NCBI GenBank assembly: GCA_003224135.1
Contig: QHYO01000080.1
Coordinates: forward strand, 1-13,722
Length of the DNA stretch: 13,722 nucleotides
Direction of reading: 5' to 3'
From: Acidobacteriota bacterium
GTDB taxonomy: Bacteria > Acidobacteriota > Terriglobia > Acidiferrales > UBA7541
The notes below the pieces were generated by a model. It worked only from the letters and a program-made list of their open reading frames with translations. It was not told the DNA's origin and did no database searches. Both the position numbers and the translations under genes were made by a program. Shown here in pieces: positions 7,621 to 13,722 of this stretch (its first letter is position 1; each line of letters begins with the position of its first letter).

Positions 7621-10600
7621 GTGTTCGTTGACTTTTTCATTCAGCGCCCGGTGTTCGCGACGGTATGCGCTTTGCTGATTGTGCTTGCCGGCGCGATTTC
7701 GATTCCCACACTGCCGATTGCGGAGTTGCCGGAACTGGCCCCGCCGCAAGTCATCGTTACCAGCAACTACATCGGCGCGAACGCACAGACCGTGGAATCG
7801 GCGGTAACGATCCCGCTCGAGCAATCGATCAACGGGGTTCAGGGGATGAAATACATTTCGTCCTCCAGCACCAACGACGGAACGAGCCAGATCAACGTGG
7901 TGTTCGACGTTTCACGCAATGTCGATCTGGCGTCGGTGGACGTGCAGAATCGCGTGAACCAGGCGCTGGCCCGGCTGCCGAACGCCGTGAAGAATACCGG
8001 CGTCATCGTCACGAAGCAGACCAGTGGATTCGTTTTTGGCGGCGGCGTTTATTCCGAAAGTGGCCAATACGACAGCTTATTTCTGAGCAATTACATCGAC
8101 GTATACATTAAGGACGCTCTGAAGCGTGTGCCAGGCGTCGGCGACGTAATTATCTTCGGCGAGCGCAAGTACGCGATGCGGTTGTGGCTTGATCCGGCAA
8201 AGCTGGCACAGCGCGGACTGACTGCTTCTGCTGTCGTAAACGCGCTGCAAGAACAAAACGTACAGGTGGCCGCTGGACAAATCGGGCAACCGCCTTCACC
8301 TACGGGGCAAGCGTATCAAGTCAGCGTGCGAGCGGTTGGACGGCTCTCTGAAGCATCGCAATTCGACAACATTATTTTGAAGACTGGAGCCGACGGCACG
8401 CTGGTCCGGCTGAAGGACGTCGGACGGTCTGAGCTGGGCGCAGAAGATTACGGTTCGCTGCTCAGGTTCAACGGTCGCGACGCGGTGGGCATGGGCTTGA
8501 CGCAACTTCCCGGCGCGAACGCGCTGGACGTGGACAGAGCAGCAAAAGCGGAGCTTGTCCGGCTCTCGAAGAATTTTCCACCAGGATTAAAAGTGGCGGT
8601 CGCGTTCGATACCACAACCGTGATCGGCGAATCGATTCGCGACGTGCTGAAGACATTGGCTGAAGCGATCATCCTCGTGATTATCGTGATTTACGTGTTT
8701 CTGCAGGACTGGCGAAGCACTTTCATTCCAGCGATCACAATACCTGTTTCGCTGGTCGGCACTTTTATCTTTGTGAAAGCCCTGGGATTTTCGATCAACA
8801 CGCTCACGCTTTTTGGAATCACACTGGCCACCGGACTGGTGGTGGATGACGCGATTGTGGTGATCGAAAACGTCGAGCGTCACATCACGGAAGGCATCAG
8901 TGAGCCGCACATGGCGGCATCCGCGGCAATGAAGGAAGTTGCGGGCGCGGTAATCGCGACTTCTTTGGTGCTGGTGGCGGTGTTCGTGCCGGTCGCGCTG
9001 TTTCCAGGCACGACGGGAATTCTGTTTCGGCAGTTTGCGTTGACCATCGCGTTTTCCGTGTCAATTTCCGCGTTCAACGCATTGACGTTGACGCCGGCGC
9101 TTTCCGCAATTTTTCTCGGCAAACATCGCGAGCGCGCCAAAGGAATTTTCTTTCGCTGGTTCAACAAGGGCGTCGAAGCCGGCACGAACGCGTACCGCCG
9201 CAGCATCGGGTTCGTTTTGCATTGGCGGGCGATTGGCGTAGTCGTGTTCCTCGCAACACTGGGAGTCACGTACTGGATCTACGCCCGGGTGCCAACAGCG
9301 TTTATTCCGGAGGACGATCAGGGCTACGTAATGATCATTGTGCAATCGCCGCAAGGCGCTTCGCTCGAATACACGGCGAAGATTTGCACGCAAATTGAAT
9401 CCGCAATCTTAAAACTTCCAGATGTTGAAGGAACCTTTTCCGTTGTGGGCTTCGGGTTCACGGGGAACGCATCGAACCGCGCGATCGTGTTCGTTCCGCT
9501 GACTTCGTTTGACAAACGCAAGGGCGATACGCACTCAGCGGCAGCGCTTTTGCAGCGCATGCGCGAACCATTGGCCGGAATCCAGGGAGCGCTCGCAGTT
9601 CCGTTCAATCCGCCCGCCGTGCAGGGCCTGGGAAATTTTGGCGGTTTCACGTTTGAGGTGGAAGACCTGGGGCGCAACTCGGTGCAGCAAATTGCGGACG
9701 CAGCTTATGGCTTGATCGGACAAGGAAACACGAGCGGAACGTTGACAGGACTTTTTACCAGCTTCACGGCGAATGACCCGCAATATCTGGTACAAATCGA
9801 CCGCGAAAAGGCCAAGAGCCTACAAGTCCCATTCACACAAATTACTGACGCGCTGCAGGTCTACATGGGATCGGTGTACGTGAACGATTTTGATTTCAAC
9901 AATCGGTCCTACCGCGTATACGTTCAATCCGAAGGACGCTACCGCTCCAAGCCGAAGGACATTGGACAGTACTATTTGAAATCCGATACTGGGAAACTGA
10001 TTCCGCTGGATAATTTTGTGAAGGTTGAGCCGACCGCGAATCCGCAGGTGATCAGTCATTACAATTTGTTCCGATCGGCGGAAATCAGCGGATCGGGCGC
10101 GCCGGGACGCAGCTCCGGCCAAGCGATCGCGGACATGGAAGCGCTGGCGAAAAAACGTTTGCCGAACGGAATGACGTATGAATGGAGCGGGCTTTCGTTG
10201 GAAGAAATTCAGTCCGGCGGAAAAGCCCTAATACTGTTTGGGCTTGGACTGGTATTTGTGTATTTGACTCTGGCGGCGCAGTACGAAAGCTTTGTGCTTC
10301 CATTCATCGTGCTGCTGGCCGTGCCAGTTGCGTTGCTGGGCGCGGTCGGGGGACTCTCCTTACGCGGACTTGAGAACAACGTGTATTGCCAAATTGGTTT
10401 GGTGATGTTGATTGGGTTGTCGAGCAAGAATGCAATTTTGATCGTGGAGTTTGCCGAGCAATTGCGTGCGAAAGGCAGTTCGATCGAAGATGCGGCAATC
10501 GAGGCGGCACGCATCCGGCTGCGCCCAATTCTGATGACATCGCTGGCGTTTATTCTTGGCGTGCTGCCGTTAGTGCTGGCAACCGGCGCGGGAAAGGCGG

Positions 10601-10749
10601 GACGCATCTCGGTTGGCACCACTGTTTTTGGCGGAATGATCGCGGCGACAACGTTGAACCTGATTTTCATTCCACTGCTCTACGCGGTGGTGCGGACGCT
10701 GGTTCCCGGTGGCGGAAAAGCCGCGGCAGCACAGAACATGCACGGGTAG
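7621..10749 (+). CDS. RND multidrug efflux pump, inner-membrane HAE1-type transporter (AcrB/MexB-like)
   Basis: This proton-driven antiporter would export hydrophobic or amphiphilic toxic compounds from the periplasm and inner membrane through a tripartite complex. The 1042-residue length is standard. It begins FVDFFIQRPVFATV, the typical RND start, from GTG at 7621, with GGAG (7610-7613) seven bases upstream. The expected pattern of 12 membrane segments and two large periplasmic loops can be followed. Proton-relay residues are present: D409 and D410 in GLVVDDAIVVIENV, and K936 in GLSSKNAILIVEFA. The gene lies 56 bases after the fusion-protein gene, so they probably form one operon. No outer-membrane TolC-type factor follows; it must be encoded elsewhere. 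The gene itself shows no damage. Substrate range cannot be read from the sequence. Confidence 0.96.
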   Translation: MFVDFFIQRPVFATVCALLIVLAGAISIPTLPIAELPELAPPQVIVTSNYIGANAQTVESAVTIPLEQSINGVQGMKYISSSSTNDGTSQINVVFDVSRNVDLASVDVQNRVNQALARLPNAVKNTGVIVTKQTSGFVFGGGVYSESGQYDSLFLSNYIDVYIKDALKRVPGVGDVIIFGERKYAMRLWLDPAKLAQRGLTASAVVNALQEQNVQVAAGQIGQPPSPTGQAYQVSVRAVGRLSEASQFDNIILKTGADGTLVRLKDVGRSELGAEDYGSLLRFNGRDAVGMGLTQLPGANALDVDRAAKAELVRLSKNFPPGLKVAVAFDTTTVIGESIRDVLKTLAEAIILVIIVIYVFLQDWRSTFIPAITIPVSLVGTFIFVKALGFSINTLTLFGITLATGLVVDDAIVVIENVERHITEGISEPHMAASAAMKEVAGAVIATSLVLVAVFVPVALFPGTTGILFRQFALTIAFSVSISAFNALTLTPALSAIFLGKHRERAKGIFFRWFNKGVEAGTNAYRRSIGFVLHWRAIGVVVFLATLGVTYWIYARVPTAFIPEDDQGYVMIIVQSPQGASLEYTAKICTQIESAILKLPDVEGTFSVVGFGFTGNASNRAIVFVPLTSFDKRKGDTHSAAALLQRMREPLAGIQGALAVPFNPPAVQGLGNFGGFTFEVEDLGRNSVQQIADAAYGLIGQGNTSGTLTGLFTSFTANDPQYLVQIDREKAKSLQVPFTQITDALQVYMGSVYVNDFDFNNRSYRVYVQSEGRYRSKPKDIGQYYLKSDTGKLIPLDNFVKVEPTANPQVISHYNLFRSAEISGSGAPGRSSGQAIADMEALAKKRLPNGMTYEWSGLSLEEIQSGGKALILFGLGLVFVYLTLAAQYESFVLPFIVLLAVPVALLGAVGGLSLRGLENNVYCQIGLVMLIGLSSKNAILIVEFAEQLRAKGSSIEDAAIEAARIRLRPILMTSLAFILGVLPLVLATGAGKAGRISVGTTVFGGMIAATTLNLIFIPLLYAVVRTLVPGGGKAAAAQNMHG

Positions 10750-10807
10750 TAATTCAATTCCCTTCCAGTAATTCACTTCCAACTAATTTATCGCGTCAAT
10801 TTATCGC
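10748..10807. repeat. Two pairs of short direct repeats after the RND gene
   Basis: AGTAATTCA occurs at 10748-10756 and again at 10767-10775 (period 19); the first copy overlaps the RND stop codon. AATTTATCGC occurs at 10785-10794 and 10798-10807 (period 13). These look like small replication-slippage duplications in A/T-rich intergenic sequence. They have no obvious terminator or binding-site character. Confidence 0.6.
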
Positions 10808-10951
10808 AAACTTAAATCGCGCCAGAACTTCCCGCGGCAATCGAATTGATTCAATACAAAATTTGCGTTGGACAGCCGGAACCGCCGCTCTTACTCTCCA
10901 TGGAACCTGTGGTGGCCAAATTGGCCTTATTGGGCACTCCCCAATGAATCG

Positions 10952-10989
10952 CTGGAACGTTCCGCCCTACTCCCGGCGGAACGTTCCAG
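10952..10989. repeat. Perfect 15-bp inverted repeat (hairpin) upstream of the receptor gene
   Basis: The left arm CTGGAACGTTCCGCC (10952-10966) and right arm GGCGGAACGTTCCAG (10975-10989) are exact reverse complements around the 8-base loop CTACTCCC. Each arm also contains the 10-bp palindrome GGAACGTTCC, so the site is two palindromes 13 bases apart inside a larger dyad. No T-run follows, so it is not a standard rho-independent terminator. It could be a double operator, an RNA hairpin in the receptor leader, or a REP-like intergenic repeat. Confidence 0.85.
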
Positions 10990-11151
10990 GAAGGTCCTGA
11001 GGCCTCGCATTCGAGAGAACCAACGAGCGTAAAAAAGGGCAGACGCGCTCTTCGGGGATTTGTGTCTCTCGACGCTAGAAACCACGACGTGTCGCGCGGT
11101 GCAGTGCCTCACGGATAGGCCCACGGTGCCTGCAAAAAATTCTCGCGTTTG

Positions 11152-11157
11152 AGAGGA
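11152..11157 (+). promoter_or_regulatory. Ribosome binding site of the TonB-dependent receptor
   Basis: AGAGGA lies five bases before the ATG at 11163 and fixes that start. The preceding TCTC (11141-11144) could pair weakly with GAGA (11151-11154), partly covering the site; four base pairs are too few to claim regulation. Confidence 0.75.
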
Positions 11158-11162
11158 AAATA

Positions 11163-13722
11163 ATGAAGCAATTGCTGGTTGTGCTTTTATCGGTTTTATT
11201 TTTAGTGGTACCAGCCAATGCACAGACCTTCCGCGGAGCAATCAACGGCACAGTGACGGATCCTTCGGGCGCGGTAGTGCCTGGAGCCCAGATCAAGGCT
11301 ACCAACAAAGCAACATCGATTGACTACGCATCAGAGTCCACATCCGATGGGCACTTTGCATTTCAGGATTTGCCGGTTGGCACCTACAAGGTAAGTATTT
11401 CGGCCAACGGATTTCCGACGCTTGAAGTGGACAATATTCTGGTCGGGCAGGGCGCGATCTATACATTGAATGCGGGTCTGAAAATCTCTCAGCAATCGAC
11501 CACTGTGGAGGTTTCGGCGGCGGCGCTAACGCTGGACACAACAACGTCCACGCAAACAACTTTGGTGACCGGCAGTGATTTGCAGTCCATGCCTCTGAAC
11601 GGGCGCGACTTCACGCAATTGATCAGCGTTTCGCCGGGGTTCGGAGGATATTCGGCCGGAGGATTCGGATCTCTTAACGGCACTCGCGCAAACCAGGTCA
11701 ACTGGCAGATCGATGGCGTCGATAACAACGACCTGTGGCACAACGTGCCCGCAGTGAACCAAGGCGGAGTTTTGGGAATTGCCGGAATCGTGCTCCCGAT
11801 CGATTCTATCGATCAATTCTCCGTGCAGACCCAGGCGGCCCCTGAGTCCGGCCGCAATCCAGGCGGCACCGTTGATCTAGCCCTCAGGTCGGGTGGCAAT
11901 ACCTTTCATGGCTCCGCGTATTATTACGTTCGCAATGAAGCCTTCGCTGCGGCGTCTCCGTTTTCCGACACCAAGAAAGAAAACCGTAATCATCAGTACG
12001 GATTTTCTGTTGGCGGACCATTCATCAAGGATCGGCTGTTTTTCTTCACTACGTTCGAAAAGCAGCGCTTTGTGATCGGACTTCCCGGATTAGGGACTGA
12101 GCCATCGACGGCGTACCAAACAGCAGCGTTGGCTGAATTGTCCAAGTTCGGCGTGGCGGAAAACCCCGTCAGCGCCAACCTGATTGCAAATCTCTTGCCC
12201 AGCTACGCCTTGCATGGACCCGCGTCGCCCGACAACTATTCCAGCCCTGATCCGGAATATGGCTACAGTTACAACGGACTGGCAAAGTTGGATTTTAAAA
12301 TCAACGACAAGAATACGTTTTCGTTTCACTACTTCATCGGACAGGGAAACCAGGTCGCTCCGGTCGGGTCGGAAGTGAAGGATTATTATGAAGTTGGTCC
12401 GATCCACGTTTCCAACTACGCAGCCGCCTGGAACTCTACTCTGTCTCCACGGCTCTCGAACCAATTGCTGGCAGGTGTGAACTATTTCAGGCAAATCTTC
12501 AGCGACTTCAACACCAATTTCGATCTAGCCAGCTATGGGCTCAACCTTTACGACGGATTCAACTTGGCGGGTGCTCCAAACATCGCAATCACGGGCTTCG
12601 ATTCTATCGGCTTGACCGCGCCCGCAGGTCGCGAAGATATCACCGGGCATCTCACCGACGTCGTGTCCTATACGGTGGGCAAACACCAGTTTCGATTTGG
12701 TGGAGAGTTCCGCCGGGCGCAGTTGGAAGAGTTTTACCATCGGCACGCTCTAGGTAATTTTGTTTTTGACGGTTCACAGGGCCCTTGGGCGGGAGATCCT
12801 GGCATCGACAGCAACGTCCTGGCCCTCGCTGACTTTCTCGCCGGCAAGGTAAGCCGTTCCAGCATTGCCGTCGGGGATCCGACTCGCCTGGTCCACGTAA
12901 AGACCTTTGCTCTCTTCGCGCAAGACACTTGGCAAATTAACCAAAAACTGACCTTCAACTATGGATTGCGGTGGGACTATGAGGGCCCAATGGGGAACGA
13001 TAAGAAAGACTTGTCCGTATTCGTCCCCAGCAAAGGCGGCTTAGTGTTTCAGGGAGCCGGAATCGATAGCGTCTATCCGAAAGACTTCCGCAATTTCTCG
13101 CCTCGCGTTGGCTTTGCCTACAAACTCGGGCAGAAAGGCGATCTCGTCGTCCGCGGCGGCTTCGGTGTGTACTTCGATACGCCGAACTTGAATCCGTTCC
13201 TGGATAATCGGCCGTCCAACGGTGCTCCCAATGGTCTTGAGGGAAATCCCGCCGGACCTACTCCCGTGCAAACGATTCCCCGCAACGCCTTCACGCTCGC
13301 GTCTGGTGTAGCGGTCTTCAATCCGTCGACCACTGCCTGCGTCACGGGCAACGGCTGCGGACAAGTTTTTAATATTTTCTCCGTTAGCCAGGATTTCCGC
13401 ACGCCGTACAACTATAACTACAACTTGAACGTTGAAAAGAGCCTAGGCAGGTCACTCCTACTGCAAGTGGGCTACGTGGGCAGCGCTGCGCATCGCTTGA
13501 TGACTACGGCAGATATCAACCAGCCCGCCCCTGCGGTCTATGCCTCTGATGTGGCCAAGCAGGCCGCCCGGCCTTTTTTTGGACCATTCCCGGACTTCGG
13601 TGTGATCAACCAGATCCAAACCAACGGCAACTCCAATTACAACTCTCTCCAGACGGTCCTCAAGTTACGGGAGTGGCATCGTTTTACCAGCCAGTTCGCG
13701 TACACGTGGGCCCATGGCCTAG
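11163..13722 (+). CDS. Oar-like TonB-dependent receptor with carboxypeptidase-regulatory-like domain (3' end outside window)
   Basis: This is an outer-membrane beta-barrel of the kind driven by TonB-ExbBD, for uptake of large or scarce substrates or for surface adhesion; the ligand is unknown. The frame is open from the ATG at 11163 to the last base (853 codons). Members often exceed 1000 residues, so the barrel end is missing. Residues 1-20 are a signal peptide (MKQLLVVLL start, cleavage after PANA). A carboxypeptidase-regulatory-like beta-sandwich covers about 23-105 (GTVTDPSGAVVPGA, LPVGTYKVSISANGF). The plug spans about 125-260, with MPLNGRDF (143-150), IDGVDNND (183-190) and a glycine-rich RSGGNTFHGS segment. 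Barrel strands with alternating aromatic residues follow. Cys726 and Cys732 are close enough to form a disulfide in a surface loop. Such receptors are very abundant in Acidobacteriota. No regulator, substrate-degrading enzyme or TonB gene is next to it within the window. Confidence 0.93.
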   Translation, partial: MKQLLVVLLSVLFLVVPANAQTFRGAINGTVTDPSGAVVPGAQIKATNKATSIDYASESTSDGHFAFQDLPVGTYKVSISANGFPTLEVDNILVGQGAIYTLNAGLKISQQSTTVEVSAAALTLDTTTSTQTTLVTGSDLQSMPLNGRDFTQLISVSPGFGGYSAGGFGSLNGTRANQVNWQIDGVDNNDLWHNVPAVNQGGVLGIAGIVLPIDSIDQFSVQTQAAPESGRNPGGTVDLALRSGGNTFHGSAYYYVRNEAFAAASPFSDTKKENRNHQYGFSVGGPFIKDRLFFFTTFEKQRFVIGLPGLGTEPSTAYQTAALAELSKFGVAENPVSANLIANLLPSYALHGPASPDNYSSPDPEYGYSYNGLAKLDFKINDKNTFSFHYFIGQGNQVAPVGSEVKDYYEVGPIHVSNYAAAWNSTLSPRLSNQLLAGVNYFRQIFSDFNTNFDLASYGLNLYDGFNLAGAPNIAITGFDSIGLTAPAGREDITGHLTDVVSYTVGKHQFRFGGEFRRAQLEEFYHRHALGNFVFDGSQGPWAGDPGIDSNVLALADFLAGKVSRSSIAVGDPTRLVHVKTFALFAQDTWQINQKLTFNYGLRWDYEGPMGNDKKDLSVFVPSKGGLVFQGAGIDSVYPKDFRNFSPRVGFAYKLGQKGDLVVRGGFGVYFDTPNLNPFLDNRPSNGAPNGLEGNPAGPTPVQTIPRNAFTLASGVAVFNPSTTACVTGNGCGQVFNIFSVSQDFRTPYNYNYNLNVEKSLGRSLLLQVGYVGSAAHRLMTTADINQPAPAVYASDVAKQAARPFFGPFPDFGVINQIQTNGNSNYNSLQTVLKLREWHRFTSQFAYTWAHGL

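Larger units (their letters stand above)
10750..11162. other. Intergenic region between RND pump and TonB-dependent receptor
   Basis: This 413-base gap contains no gene I can support. It holds the short direct repeats at its left end, a GGCCAA/TTGGCC dyad (10914-10926), an ATTGGG/CCCAAT pair (10929-10945), the strong inverted repeat at 10952-10989, and the ribosome binding site of the receptor. No convincing sigma70 promoter was found: TTGGAC (10868-10873) and TTACTC (10891-10896) at 17-bp spacing is a weak match. The receptor promoter must nevertheless lie here, because the gap is long and the gene classes are unrelated. No T-tract-ended terminator for the RND operon is visible. Confidence 0.6.

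Noticed and set aside
10386..11000. A 204-codon frame overlapping the 3' end of the RND gene
   Set aside because: Two thirds lies in another frame of the strongly supported RND gene; the encoded sequence has no domain or signal peptide and looks like a shadow frame.
11163..13722. A polysaccharide-utilisation locus around the TonB-dependent receptor
   Set aside because: No SusD-like protein, glycoside hydrolase or anti-sigma/sigma pair is beside it; the receptor is of the Oar-like type and the window ends inside it.

Overview
The window looks like ordinary chromosomal DNA from an acidobacterium (order Terriglobales or a relative). The basis is its moderately high G+C, a large Oar-like TonB-dependent receptor with an N-terminal carboxypeptidase-regulatory-like domain (a family greatly expanded in Acidobacteriota), and a small secreted or anchored protein resembling a family I associate with the same phylum. 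This is my recognition of protein families; I ran no search. All six genes lie on the + strand. I see no insertion sequence, phage gene, CRISPR array, tRNA or rRNA.

Layout: (1) 1-1751, the 3' two thirds of alaS (alanyl-tRNA synthetase). (2) 1935-6112, a probable cell-envelope block: a secreted SLT-type lytic transglycosylase, a TPR + AMIN + Amidase_3 N-acetylmuramoyl-L-alanine amidase, and a signal-peptide protein with a C-terminal membrane anchor (DUF6599-like). A perfect extended -10 element overlapping the alaS stop codon is the likely promoter for this block. (3) 6256-10749, an RND efflux pair: a lipoprotein membrane fusion protein and a 1042-residue HAE1-type inner-membrane pump. They are preceded by a sequence with ECF-sigma promoter spacing and a dyad in its spacer. 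The fusion-protein gene carries an in-frame TAA (7091-7093) in otherwise intact coding sequence, so it is a recent nonsense allele or a sequence error. No outer-membrane TolC-type gene is present in the window. (4) 10750-11162, a 413-base gap with short direct repeats and a perfect 15-bp inverted repeat whose arms are themselves palindromic. (5) 11163 to the right edge, the 5' part of the Oar-like TonB-dependent receptor, open to the last base.

Functionally, the envelope block combines glycan-strand cleavage (transglycosylase) with stem-peptide removal (amidase), as used in septum splitting. The RND block would export toxic compounds. The receptor would handle outer-membrane uptake or surface functions. 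I found no convincing undescribed system. The points most worth a second look are the interrupted fusion protein, the promoter with an internal dyad, the hairpin before the receptor, and the amidase architecture with a predicted regulatory segment.
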